Of a stretch of DNA of 64,000 bases, positions 1-7,491 are shown one piece after another (position 1 is the stretch's first letter; each line of letters opens with the position of its first letter). Made by a program: the position numbers and the translations under genes. The notes below the pieces were generated by a model that saw only the letters and a program-made list of their open reading frames with translations, had not been told where the DNA came from and searched no databases. Location: assembly GCA_023459215.1 (NCBI GenBank), contig JAEWVF010000074.1, forward strand, positions 27,044 through 91,043, given 5' to 3'. This stretch comes from Chloroflexota bacterium (GTDB lineage: Bacteria; Chloroflexota; Anaerolineae; Anaerolineales; Villigracilaceae).

Positions 1-313
1 GGTCAAGAAATCCCAGCGTTTGCGATGCCACCGGGATTTCCCATTCCTGGTCACGGGTGACAAAGGCATACATATCCACCAGCGCTACAGCCTGCTGGTC
101 ATAATAGGTTGTAATAATGGAATTGGAATAAGAAAAAGAGCCTTTGATCTGGAAAGGCTCATCTGCGCCAGTGCAAGCCGGGGCGTCCGGCAGTTCCGGG
201 CAGGCTGGGGTTACTTCCGCAACAGCTTCGGGGGTCGGGGTAGAAAGAAAAGACCCACAAGCAGGAAGTAAAAACAACATCACGAACAAAATGGCAATAT
301 AACGTAGTTTCAT
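1..313 (-). CDS. Lipoprotein of unknown function (C-terminus off window)
   Basis: The reverse strand reads an open frame from ATG at 313 to the window edge, so only about 104 N-terminal residues are seen. The start has a good ribosome site (AAAGGAGAG, about 3 bases before the ATG). Residues 1-17 form a lipoprotein signal peptide with lipobox LLPAC followed by Gly. A short Thr/Pro/Glu linker follows, then a folded-looking part with four cysteines in CPELPDAPACTG and an aromatic stretch. I do not recognise the family. It should be exported and lipid-anchored on the outer face of the membrane. It diverges from the gene at 376, with both -10 boxes in the 62-base gap. Confidence 0.75.
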   Translation of the reverse strand, partial: MKLRYIAILFVMLFLLPACGSFLSTPTPEAVAEVTPACPELPDAPACTGADEPFQIKGSFSYSNSIITTYYDQQAVALVDMYAFVTRDQEWEIPVASQTLGFLD

Positions 314-334
314 AATCTCTCCTTTTCTGCACCC

Positions 335-340
335 ATTATA
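335..340 (-). promoter_or_regulatory. -10 box for the lipoprotein gene
   Basis: The reverse strand shows TATAAT, 21 bases before the ATG at 313. That leaves a leader of about 15 bases, enough for the AAAGGAGAG ribosome site. No clear -35 box is visible. Confidence 0.45.
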
Positions 341-362
341 TCTGAAATGGATTTTATTCCTG

Positions 363-368
363 TATAAT
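363..368 (+). promoter_or_regulatory. -10 box, leaderless-type promoter
   Basis: TATAAT ends 7 bases before the ATG at 376 and there is no Shine-Dalgarno sequence between. Transcription would start at or next to the A of the ATG, the layout of a leaderless mRNA. No -35 consensus is visible. Confidence 0.45.
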
Positions 369-375
369 CCCCCAG

Positions 376-702
376 ATGAGCGATTGGAAGGCTGCCTACC
401 AGAAAGAATTGCAACTTGCCTTTGCCGCGCGGGAGCGCAAGAATGAAGGCCAGGCGCGCGTCTGCGCCCGGCGCGCAGCCGGGATTGTTATTCGCGAGTA
501 TTATCGCAACATCGGGCGGCCCATTAACACGCCCAGCGCTTACGATCTTTTAAAAATCTTTATGGATGATGAATCCCAACCCGAGGCATTACGCCAGTCT
601 GCGGCCTATCTGACCCTGCGCGTTAGCGAGGAATTCAAACTACCCGTTGAAGTTGACCTCGTTGAAGAAGCCAAAACCATCGCTCAAGGCTTGTTCCCAT
701 AA
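376..702 (+). CDS. Small helical protein of unknown function
   Basis: A 108-residue soluble protein with no signal peptide or membrane segment. It is rich in Arg, Ala and Glu, and most of it looks alpha-helical. It contains a basic stretch, RVCARRAAG, followed by IREYYRN, which resembles the general make-up of small HEPN-like helical bundles. I cannot assign it to a family. The start has no ribosome site but sits just downstream of a TATAAT box, so translation is probably leaderless. The gene is single and ends at a clear hairpin terminator. Confidence 0.7.
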   Translation: MSDWKAAYQKELQLAFAARERKNEGQARVCARRAAGIVIREYYRNIGRPINTPSAYDLLKIFMDDESQPEALRQSAAYLTLRVSEEFKLPVEVDLVEEAKTIAQGLFP

Positions 703-730
703 GCAAGGCACACCCAAACAGTAATTGAAA

Positions 731-763
731 GCCGCCAGGCGCAAGCACCTGGCGGCGTTTTAT
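731..763 (+). terminator. Rho-independent terminator
   Basis: A 9-bp perfect stem (GCCGCCAGG / CCTGGCGGC, positions 731-739 and 748-756) with an 8-base loop is followed by GTTTTATT. It closes the gene ending at 702. Confidence 0.85.
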
Positions 764-786
764 TCGCAACAGCAAACAACGCTGTC

Positions 787-1044
787 CTAGATGGTCTGTT
801 TCGAACGGCCCAGCAGGTAGTAAACCACCCTGGCAATGGTCAGGATCAACAAACTGACGGAAAGCACTCCCCCCAAGGTTAACAGGGTTGCTTTGCGACG
901 CTGCGAAAACTTTTCCACCACGACCTGCGGGGTGGCATCCTGGAAGCGTTCACGCACCGTATTGACAAATGTGCGCGAGGGTGTCACCCGCCGGAATGCT
1001 TGCGCCAAACGTTTCTCGATGTTTTTGTCGTGTACTTTTTCCAT
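787..1044 (-). CDS. Small single-pass membrane protein in sigma factor operon
   Basis: An 85-residue protein with a basic, helical N-terminal half containing the segment TPSRTFVNTVRERF, and one strong membrane helix near residues 52-75. It begins 4 bases after the stop of the degV-type gene. The open frame extends 16 codons further into that gene, but I chose the ATG at 1044 because it removes the overlap. The neighbourhood (ECF sigma factor, DegV, then this gene) and the shape (short cytosolic part plus one membrane helix) would fit an anti-sigma-like partner. That is only inference: no zinc-binding HxxxCxxC motif is present. Confidence 0.6.
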   Translation of the reverse strand: MEKVHDKNIEKRLAQAFRRVTPSRTFVNTVRERFQDATPQVVVEKFSQRRKATLLTLGGVLSVSLLILTIARVVYYLLGRSKQTI

Positions 1045-1048
1045 AAAC

Positions 1049-1891
1049 TCACTCAACAGGATAGAAAACCAGTCCAACCGTTCCCGGCCCAAGGTTGGCC
1101 GCGATTGAAATGGATAAATCGGCCAGGTAGTGTTCTTTTACATTCAAGGCTTTGAGTGCCTTCTCAAGCAAGGTTTGACCCGATTGCGGGTCGCGGGCAT
1201 GGACAACGGTCAAATTAATCGGCTTATCGCCTACTTTTTCGCGGGCCATCGCCACCAAACGCTCAAGCGAAGCCCCACGCGTGCGCACTTTCTCGGTCAT
1301 CTTCAAAACACCGTTCCCCAGGGTTGCGATTGGCTTGACATTCAACACCGAAGCTAGCGCCGCCTGCATTGCCCCCACCCGGCCGCTCATGCGGGCATAA
1401 TCAAGGGTATCCAGTGTCAGGAAAATGTCAATCTTCTGGCGCAAGACCTCGAGCCGTTTGACAATTTCATCGATGCCCTGGCCAGCGCGTTCAGCCAGGC
1501 GAGCCTCCCGGCATAACATGCCGATGCCAGCCGAACCGCACAACGAATCAAACGGGATGATGTGAAAAGTCCGCTGGAGTTCCCGGGCAGCGGCCACGGC
1601 TGAATCGAAGGTGCCAGAGAGCTTGCTGGTAATGTGAACCGAAATGATGGTATCGCCCTCGTTGGCAATTTTCTTGTAGAACTCGATAAATTGGTGCGGC
1701 GCAGGCTGAGAGGTCTTGGGGACTTTGCGGGTCTCCTCAACCAGCCTGTAAAACCCTTCAGTGTCAAGGTCCACACCCTGCAAATACGTTTTTTCGCCAA
1801 AATGAATGTTGATTGGAATGACATGGATGTCAAATTCCTGCAACCATTCCTTGGGCATGTCGGCAGCCCCGTCTGTCACAATACGTATCAT
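1049..1891 (-). CDS. DegV family fatty acid-binding protein
   Basis: This 280-residue protein matches the DegV family over its full length. The N-terminus reads IRIVTDGAADMP, the usual DegV TDSxxDxP motif with Gly for Ser, followed by PxNIHFGEKTYLQGVDL. The middle has the ISVHITSKLSGTFDSA segment that lines the lipid pocket. DegV proteins bind a fatty acid, and in Gram-positive bacteria such FakB proteins present it to the kinase FakA; no FakA gene is seen nearby. It lies 12 bases after the sigma factor gene on the same strand, so the two are probably co-transcribed. Confidence 0.92.
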   Translation of the reverse strand: MIRIVTDGAADMPKEWLQEFDIHVIPINIHFGEKTYLQGVDLDTEGFYRLVEETRKVPKTSQPAPHQFIEFYKKIANEGDTIISVHITSKLSGTFDSAVAAARELQRTFHIIPFDSLCGSAGIGMLCREARLAERAGQGIDEIVKRLEVLRQKIDIFLTLDTLDYARMSGRVGAMQAALASVLNVKPIATLGNGVLKMTEKVRTRGASLERLVAMAREKVGDKPINLTVVHARDPQSGQTLLEKALKALNVKEHYLADLSISIAANLGPGTVGLVFYPVE

Positions 1892-1903
1892 GCCTGTCTC
1901 CTC

Positions 1904-2464
1904 TCATTCAAAGTCAACCACATCTTCGACCTGGTCGCGCAAGGCAGTCAGGGTGCGATGATACAAGCTCTTGACTGCGCCCTCGCTGCGTCCCATAATC
2001 TCGCCAATTTCGGCATTTGAAAGGTGCTCAACAAACTTCAGAATCAGCAATGTCTGACGCTCTGCTGGCAAACCGCGGATCAATTTGAGTAGCGCTTCCT
2101 GCTCCTGGGTCTGAACCAGGGATATTTCAGGGGGAGCATCCTTGGCCACAATCGGCGTTTCCGTAATCGGGATTTCCTGCCGCCGCGAGCGGTCGCGGTG
2201 CCAGTTGGCAACCAGGTTATGGGCAATCCGATATAACCAGGCAGAGAAAGGAACGCCGCGGTCGGTGTAGTTCACGATATGGTTCATCGCCCGCTGGAAA
2301 ACTCGCGCTGTCAGGTCTTCGGCGTCATCCACGTTGCCAGTGCGATAATATATGTAGTTGAAAATGCGGTCAACATAGCGCTCGTAAAGAATCCCGAAGG
2401 ACTCGCGGTCGCCCTGTGATGCAAGAGAAAGAACATCTTCTTCGCTGATCTTTTCTTCGGCCAC
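1904..2464 (-). CDS. RNA polymerase sigma factor, ECF type
   Basis: A 186-residue sigma-70 family protein with regions 2 and 4 only. Region 2 spans about residues 20-95 (FGILYERYVDRIFNYIYYRTG, then DAEDLTARVF and the PFSAWLYRIAHNLVANWHRD block typical of region 2.4). Region 4 spans about residues 120-178 (LPAERQTLLILKF, NAEIGEIMGRSEGAVKSLYHRTLTAL), with a helix-turn-helix for the -35 element. The linker is longer than in many ECF factors. It heads an operon with the DegV gene and the small membrane protein. Specificity cannot be predicted. Confidence 0.93.
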   Translation of the reverse strand: MAEEKISEEDVLSLASQGDRESFGILYERYVDRIFNYIYYRTGNVDDAEDLTARVFQRAMNHIVNYTDRGVPFSAWLYRIAHNLVANWHRDRSRRQEIPITETPIVAKDAPPEISLVQTQEQEALLKLIRGLPAERQTLLILKFVEHLSNAEIGEIMGRSEGAVKSLYHRTLTALRDQVEDVVDFE

Positions 2465-2590
2465 GCAGTTTTTCTTTCTACCGGCAGAAGTTTGAAAATT
2501 AAAACCCTGCCGGGTTTAAAAGGTTTCTGGAGTAATCAGAGTATATCATGCCAGATTATAGGAGGAAACGCGCGATTTTCCGCGCGGGCA

Positions 2591-2596
2591 TTTATA
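2591..2596 (+). promoter_or_regulatory. -10 box of the MOSC gene
   Basis: TATAAT lies 31 bases before the ATG at 2628, giving a leader of about 25 bases that carries the strong ribosome site GAGGAGG. No convincing -35 box is seen 17 bases upstream. Confidence 0.4.
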
Positions 2597-2627
2597 ATCA
2601 GGCAATTCAATTCGAGGAGGCGCCAGT

Positions 2628-3269
2628 ATGAAATTAACCAGCATCAACATCGGACAGGAACAGACCCTTGTCCGCCCGAATAAAACCGAACAAACCGGAA
2701 TATTCAAGCAGCCCCTGTCCGGGCCTGTAGAAATTACCGGGGAGGGACTTCCCGGCGACTTTATCGGCGATCAGGAGAATCATGGCGGCCCCGACCAGGC
2801 CATCTATATTTACGGCGGCGCAGATTATGACTGGTGGCAAACCGAACTTGGCAGGGAGCTTTTGCCCGGCACTTTTGGAGAAAATCTGACCATTGCCGGG
2901 CTGGCCAGCGCCGATTTTGCCATCGGGGATATCCTGCATGTCGGCGAAGTGTCCCTGCAAGTGACCTGTCCGCGCATTCCCTGCGGTACACTGGCCGGGC
3001 GGATGGGTGACCCGCAATTCGTCAAGCGTTTCCGCGCAGCGGAACGGCCCGGACTCTACTGCCGTGTCCTGCGCGAAGGAAAAGCCCAGGCTGGGGACCC
3101 GGTCTCGGTCGAGCGCTATGGCGGCGAGCGGATCACAATCCCGGAATCGATGCGTGATTACTATGAACCGCTCATGAGCGAGCCGGCCATCCGGCGTTAT
3201 CTTGAGGCGCCCATTGCGATCCGTATGCGTGCCGAAAAGCAGGAACAACTGGAAAAATTGGGCAAATGA
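2628..3269 (+). CDS. MOSC domain protein, YiiM-like
   Basis: A 213-residue protein of the YiiM branch of MOSC proteins, which bind molybdenum cofactor and reduce N-hydroxylated bases and similar compounds. The MOSC domain covers about residues 20-160, with the hallmark NHGGPDQAIYIYG, then GTFGENLTIAGL and the cysteine segment RIPCGTLAGRM that should ligate the cofactor. The C-terminal part (from about 165) fits the helical 3-alpha domain. Start at ATG 2628 is set by GAGGAGG six bases upstream. It is a single gene followed by a terminator. A molybdenum cofactor gene (mobA) occurs elsewhere in the window at 49.6 kb. Confidence 0.9.
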   Translation: MKLTSINIGQEQTLVRPNKTEQTGIFKQPLSGPVEITGEGLPGDFIGDQENHGGPDQAIYIYGGADYDWWQTELGRELLPGTFGENLTIAGLASADFAIGDILHVGEVSLQVTCPRIPCGTLAGRMGDPQFVKRFRAAERPGLYCRVLREGKAQAGDPVSVERYGGERITIPESMRDYYEPLMSEPAIRRYLEAPIAIRMRAEKQEQLEKLGK

Positions 3270-3274
3270 AATAT

Positions 3275-3308
3275 GAAAAGAGCTGGCGAAAATCCCAGCT
3301 CTTTTTTG
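3275..3308. terminator. Terminator between converging genes
   Basis: The stem AAAAGAGCTGG / CCAGCTCTTTTTT with an 8-base loop has A and T tracts on both sides. It can therefore act for the MOSC gene and for the minus-strand gene ending at 3327. Confidence 0.85.
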
Positions 3309-3326
3309 TTGGCCGTTGCCAGATGA

Positions 3327-4010
3327 TTATTTTGAGGCCAGTTTACGGGCCGCGTTGGCCTGGATCATAACGCTGATAATCGAGGCAAAAACGATGATTT
3401 TTTGTCCCACAGCCTGGATCAGCATCCCAGGGTAGCTTTCAACGCTCGGGCCAAACTCCAACAACAAATAATAAGCGACCAACAAGCCGAAGAAAACCAC
3501 AAAAACCACCTGCTCGCGGCGGGAATACTGCGCCCGAGCCATGGCCAGGGCATAGCACAGCACCGCCAGCGGGAATAAACGAAAGGCCCAGCGCACAAAT
3601 TCGGCATGGGCATCGAGATACAGGTCATGCGGGGTGAAAGCCACCCCGATAAAGCACATGCCGGCAAGAACACCCAGACTTGAGCCAAATCCGCTCAGTA
3701 GCCGGGTGAACGCTTCCTGGCGAAAAAACTGCCAAAATGCCAGGAAGAAGAAAACCATCCCCAGGCCGGCAAAGTTCATTGCAACGGTAAACAAAAGCCG
3801 GGACAAATGGTTGACCTGCCCGGAATGGCTGACCGACATGCCCAGGTCGCTGAAGAAATTCTCAAAGAACGAGTAGCCGCGCGTGGCCGGGTCGCTGAAG
3901 GTGCCGCCGGGATAGGCGAGCATGGCCAACGCCGTCAGCAGCAGGAACAGGCCGCAGCCCCAGAGAACCAGGTCGAAGACAGCTTTACGCCAGAAGGGCT
4001 GGATGCTCAT
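3327..4010 (-). CDS. DUF998-like multi-pass membrane protein
   Basis: A 227-residue membrane protein with about six to seven hydrophobic helices. After the first helix comes YPGGTFSDPATRGYSFFENFFSDLG split over a polar loop; this and the FTPHDLY motif in the middle recall DUF998 proteins. Function is unknown. Translation is coupled to the upstream methyltransferase: stop and start overlap as TGATG. A TTG codon one triplet upstream could also serve, but ATG at 4010 is more likely. Confidence 0.75.
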   Translation of the reverse strand: MSIQPFWRKAVFDLVLWGCGLFLLLTALAMLAYPGGTFSDPATRGYSFFENFFSDLGMSVSHSGQVNHLSRLLFTVAMNFAGLGMVFFFLAFWQFFRQEAFTRLLSGFGSSLGVLAGMCFIGVAFTPHDLYLDAHAEFVRWAFRLFPLAVLCYALAMARAQYSRREQVVFVVFFGLLVAYYLLLEFGPSVESYPGMLIQAVGQKIIVFASIISVMIQANAARKLASK

Positions 4011-4723
4011 CAAGCGTCTTTTTGCCAGACCTGGTACAGGCCCAAACGGCCATTTTCGCCATCCGAATAGAAGGTTTCGATGATGCGGAATCCGCTTTGA
4101 TGGGCCAGTTCGGCCAGTTCGGCTTCGCTAAAGTGATGGGCGTACCGCAATCCTTCTCCGCCGGAGCGCCAGTCGAGCAGGGCGTCACCCTCGTCGACTT
4201 CGGCGGCAGAAAGGCGGGCGCGTTCCCAGGGCTGGATGCGCTCGCGCAGCCGTTCGGAGTTGAGAAACTGCCAGTTGGAGAGCGCGAAGCGCCCCTCGGG
4301 TTTGAGCAAATCCCTCGTTTTTGCGAGCATAGCGAGGCGTATCGGCGCAGAAGGGATGTGGTGCAGAACGGCAAAAGCGCAGATAAATTCGAAGGGTTCT
4401 GCCTCCAGGCCCCAGTCGGCAGTCAGGTCCACTTCCACAAAGCGGATCGGGAAATCGGCGGCGGTGCGGTTGGCGGTATTCATCAGCGGGGCACTGAAAT
4501 CGAGGCCGGTATACAGGCCGCGAAAGCCGTTCTGGGCCAGGACGTTGGCCAGTTCACCGTTGCCGCAGCCCAGATCAAGGATATTTTCATCGCTGCGCAG
4601 GGCGTCGATGATGCGGCGCACACCCGGCTGGATGCGCTGGCGGGTGGCCGAAAAGTGCGCGCCAAACGTCTGGTAGAATTGGCGATTAAGTTCAATGAGT
4701 TTGCGGGCGGTTTCGCTTTGCAT
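4010..4723 (-). CDS. Class I SAM-dependent methyltransferase
   Basis: A 237-residue methyltransferase. Motif I is ILDLGCGNGELA (about residues 47-58), the acidic end of strand 2 is in LYTGLDFS, and the post-motif CAFAVLHHIPS is typical of the Methyltransf_11/25 group. The substrate cannot be told from sequence; small molecules and tRNA are both possible, since some tRNA wobble methyltransferases (Trm9-like) look similar. The frame is open far upstream, but ATG 4723 (MQSETARK) starts where similarity begins and avoids running through the divergent elp3 gene. It is co-translated with the membrane protein downstream. Confidence 0.85.
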   Translation of the reverse strand: MQSETARKLIELNRQFYQTFGAHFSATRQRIQPGVRRIIDALRSDENILDLGCGNGELANVLAQNGFRGLYTGLDFSAPLMNTANRTAADFPIRFVEVDLTADWGLEAEPFEFICAFAVLHHIPSAPIRLAMLAKTRDLLKPEGRFALSNWQFLNSERLRERIQPWERARLSAAEVDEGDALLDWRSGGEGLRYAHHFSEAELAELAHQSGFRIIETFYSDGENGRLGLYQVWQKDA

Positions 4724-4753
4724 CCTTTTATTATACTTTTGACCGGTAAAACG

Positions 4754-6427
4754 ATGGAAATTTCCGAACGGCAACAAACCTGGCGGGAGCGCAAAGCGCT
4801 GACCGATGAAAAATTGTCCCTGGCGCGCCTGATTTTGACAAAGGTGCGCGCCGGGGAAGATGTGCTTAAGGCGATGCGCGCCCACCCGGCTGCGGATGGG
4901 GCCTTGTTGGGAAAAAGCGCCCTGGTGGCCGCCTACCAGCAGATGGTCGCCGCAGGCGAGATGGCTGCGGATGTGGCCCTGCTGGAGCGTATCCGCATGA
5001 AACCGGTGCGTACCCTGAGCGGGGTGACCACGGTGACGGTGCTGACCAAGCCGTATCCGTGCCCTGGCAAGTGCATTTTTTGCCCGACTGATGTGCGCAT
5101 GCCGAAAAGCTATCTGCCCGATGAACCCGGCGCGATGCGCGGGCTGGAACATGCCTTCGACCCGTATGCGCAGGTCGCTTCGCGCATCGCCCAACTGCAA
5201 GCTGTCGGCCACCCGACCGATAAGATCGAACTGCTGATTCTGGGTGGCACCTGGAGTTCCTACCGGCGCGATTACCAGGAATGGTTTATTAAACGCTGTT
5301 TCGATGCGATGAATGCCCCCCTCCTGGCCTCGCCCCATTTTTCGCGGAGTTCGGCTGAAAATGGGAGGAGCGAGGCGGGTGAGATTTGCCTGCCCGGCGA
5401 ACTGGTTGCAGCCCAGGCCCTGAACGAAACCGCCGCGCACCGTAATGTCGGCTTGGTGATTGAAACTCGGCCTGATGAGATTGATCCCAAAGAATTGGCC
5501 TGGCTGCGCTACCTGGGCGTGACCAAAGTGCAAATGGGCGCGCAAAGCCTGGATGACCACATCCTGGAGATGAACAAACGCGGGCACGATGTGGCTGCCA
5601 CACGCCGGGCGGTTGCGTTGTTGCGCGCCGCCGGATTTAAGATTGTGCTGCACTGGATGCCCAACCTGCATGGGGCCACACCGCAGGGCGACCGCGAGGA
5701 TTTTGCCCGCCTGTGGAACGGTTTCTGCCCCGACGAAATCAAAATCTACCCGAATCAATTGCTCGCCAATGCCGAATTATACGAAGTCTGGCAGCGCGGC
5801 GAGTTCCAGCCATATAGCACCGAAGAATTGGTTAACTTGCTGGTTGACATCAAACCGACTGTGCCGCGCTACTGCCGCATCAACCGCGTTATTCGCGACA
5901 TCCCTTCTACAAATGTGGTGGAAGGCAACAAGCGCACCAGCCTGCGCCAGGATGTCCATGCCGAGATGGCGCGCCGAGGGACAAAATGCCAGTGTGTGCG
6001 CTGCCGCGAAATCCGCAAGGCGACCGTTGCAGTCCCAGCGCTGACTTTGAATGATCTGGTTTATCCAGCGGCCAATGCCGAGGAGCATTTCATTTCGTTT
6101 GATACGCCCGAGGATGGGCTGGCGGGGTTTATCCGCCTGTCCCTGCCCGCTGTGGATGCGCCAGCGACCGGCCTGGCCGACCTGGACGGCGCAGCGCTGA
6201 TCCGCGAGGTGCATGTTTACGGCCAGTCCCTGCCCGTCGGGGCGGAAATGGGCGGGGCCGCCCAGCATATCGGCCTGGGTACACGTTTGATCGAGGAAGC
6301 TGAAAAAATTGCCCGGGCCAAAGGCTTCAAGCGCATGGCGGTCATTTCTGCCGTCGGCACGCGCAAATATTACCTGGATCGCGGTTTTGAACGCGGCGAA
6401 CTCTACCTTGTCAAGCCGCTTGGGTGA
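4754..6427 (+). CDS. elp3: Elp3-type tRNA uridine(34) acetyltransferase (radical SAM/GNAT)
   Basis: A 557-residue bacterial Elp3 homologue, which modifies the wobble uridine of tRNA by adding a carboxymethyl group from acetyl-CoA. The radical SAM core carries the cluster cysteines C103, C107 and C110 in CPGKCIFC. Further Elp3 blocks are GLVIETRPDEI, VQMGAQSLDD and RVIRDIPS. The C-terminal GNAT part (about residue 410 on) includes QHIGLGTRLIEEAEKIA for acetyl-CoA binding. ATG 4754 is chosen as the first Met before the conserved region; a TATACT box 15 bases earlier suggests a very short leader. Residues about 188-209 are an extra segment encoded by a palindromic repeat, described separately. 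Confidence 0.93.
   Translation: MEISERQQTWRERKALTDEKLSLARLILTKVRAGEDVLKAMRAHPAADGALLGKSALVAAYQQMVAAGEMAADVALLERIRMKPVRTLSGVTTVTVLTKPYPCPGKCIFCPTDVRMPKSYLPDEPGAMRGLEHAFDPYAQVASRIAQLQAVGHPTDKIELLILGGTWSSYRRDYQEWFIKRCFDAMNAPLLASPHFSRSSAENGRSEAGEICLPGELVAAQALNETAAHRNVGLVIETRPDEIDPKELAWLRYLGVTKVQMGAQSLDDHILEMNKRGHDVAATRRAVALLRAAGFKIVLHWMPNLHGATPQGDREDFARLWNGFCPDEIKIYPNQLLANAELYEVWQRGEFQPYSTEELVNLLVDIKPTVPRYCRINRVIRDIPSTNVVEGNKRTSLRQDVHAEMARRGTKCQCVRCREIRKATVAVPALTLNDLVYPAANAEEHFISFDTPEDGLAGFIRLSLPAVDAPATGLADLDGAALIREVHVYGQSLPVGAEMGGAAQHIGLGTRLIEEAEKIARAKGFKRMAVISAVGTRKYYLDRGFERGELYLVKPLG
5316..5380 (+). repeat. Palindromic element inserted in frame in elp3
   Basis: About 65 bases form an imperfect hairpin: CCTCGCCCCATTTTTC, then loop GCGGAGTTCGGCT, then GAAAATGGGAGGAGCGAGG. 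The element encodes about 22 residues that interrupt the usual Elp3 path from CFDAMN to ELVAAQALNETA. A related element with the same arm and loop words (CCCCA-TTTT, GGA-TTCG-CT, AAA-TGG, GGAG, GAGG) lies in dnaX at 27333-27395. This is seen directly; that they belong to one mobile or dispersed family is inferred. Confidence 0.7.
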
Positions 6428-6432
6428 GTGGG

Positions 6433-6948
6433 ATGCAGGAACTCCTTGAAATCCTGTGGATTTTCCTTAAGGTTAACCTGTTAAGCACCTCCGGCCCGGC
6501 CTCGATCGGCCTGCTTTACCAGGAAACTGTCGGGAAAATGATCACCGAAAGCGAATTTGTGCAGGCGGTTGGGTTCTCATCGGTGCTGCCGGGCAGCGAC
6601 GCCATCCAACTGGCAATGTACATCGGCTATGCTGCGGCTGGCATTCCCGGCGGGCTGGTGGCCATGATTGGCTCGATTCTGCCGCCCTTCCTGCTGATTT
6701 TGGGGGCCGTTTTCATCCTGCAACGCCTGCGCCGCCAGGTCTGGCTGAGCAGTTTCGTCGAAGGATTGGCCCCGGCGATTGCTGTTTTGATGGTTTTTAC
6801 CGCCTGGAAAATTTTCGAGCGCGGCGGCGAAACCGGCTGGCTCGGTTGGGGAATCGGCCTGGTCAGCCTGGTTGCCATGTTCTTGAACGCCCCAGCGCGG
6901 ATTGTTGTCCTCGCGGCTGGCCTGTTGGGAATTCTGCTAATCCGATGA
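6433..6948 (+). CDS. Chromate transporter family protein, half-size (first of pair)
   Basis: A 171-residue membrane protein with one CHR (chromate ion transporter) domain. It has the conserved GPASIGLLY segment after the first helix and VLPGSDAIQLAMYIGY, the region where chromate transporters carry PGP. The third residue here is Ser, so the canonical PGP is altered. Short CHR proteins such as YwrA/YwrB of Bacillus act as obligate pairs, and the next gene is the matching partner. The frame also has a GTG at 6424 overlapping the elp3 stop; I prefer ATG 6433 for its GGGTGAGTGGG ribosome site. Whether chromate is the substrate is uncertain. Confidence 0.85.
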   Translation: MQELLEILWIFLKVNLLSTSGPASIGLLYQETVGKMITESEFVQAVGFSSVLPGSDAIQLAMYIGYAAAGIPGGLVAMIGSILPPFLLILGAVFILQRLRRQVWLSSFVEGLAPAIAVLMVFTAWKIFERGGETGWLGWGIGLVSLVAMFLNAPARIVVLAAGLLGILLIR

Positions 6949-7481
6949 ACACGTCAACGTTTACGATCTGGTGGCGTTTGCTTTGGATGTTCCTCAAGGT
7001 GAACCTGCTTTCACCCTCCGGCCCAGCCTCGATTGGATTGCTCTATGATGAAGCAGTTGGAAAAATCATGAGTGAAGAGCGCTTTGTTGAATCGGTTGGG
7101 CTCTCAAACGTTCTTCCCGGCAGCGAAGCCCTGAAGCTGGCCATGTTTGTTGGTTACGCAGCCGGCGGTATCCCTGGAATTGCCGCCGCCGTGCTGGGCG
7201 CCATCCTGCCGCCGACGTTAATGATGCTGATTGTGGCGGCGATATTACAACAGTTCCAACAGGATGACTGGTTGGCGAAGTTCGTTTCCGGGATGAGTCC
7301 GGCCGTTTCGGCATTGATGGTCATGGTGGCCTGGGAACTCTTCCGCGCCGGACGTTCCAAAAAGGTCACCAAACGTTCGATTTCCATCGCGATCCTGAGC
7401 CTGATCGCCCTTTTGTTGGGCGCGCCATCTCCCCTGGTGCTGCTGGGGGCCGGCGTCTTGGGCATATTCATCTTTCGTTAG
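6945..7481 (+). CDS. Chromate transporter family protein, half-size (second of pair)
   Basis: A 178-residue CHR-domain protein, clearly a paralogue of the gene before it (shared FLKVNLLS, GPASIGLLY, VLPGSEAL and GYAAGGIPG). It overlaps that gene by four bases (ATGA), so the two are translated together, as expected for subunits of a two-protein transporter. Both copies carry PGS where PGP is usual, and both are of the N-terminal type by sequence. About five hydrophobic stretches are visible. The tandem universal stress protein follows 10 bases later and is probably part of the same operon. Confidence 0.87.
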   Translation: MNTSTFTIWWRLLWMFLKVNLLSPSGPASIGLLYDEAVGKIMSEERFVESVGLSNVLPGSEALKLAMFVGYAAGGIPGIAAAVLGAILPPTLMMLIVAAILQQFQQDDWLAKFVSGMSPAVSALMVMVAWELFRAGRSKKVTKRSISIAILSLIALLLGAPSPLVLLGAGVLGIFIFR

Positions 7482-7491
7482 GTTTGCAAGC

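Noticed and set aside
4724..5758. Long upstream extension of the methyltransferase frame
   Set aside because: The extension is antisense to elp3, and methyltransferase similarity starts at Met 4723.
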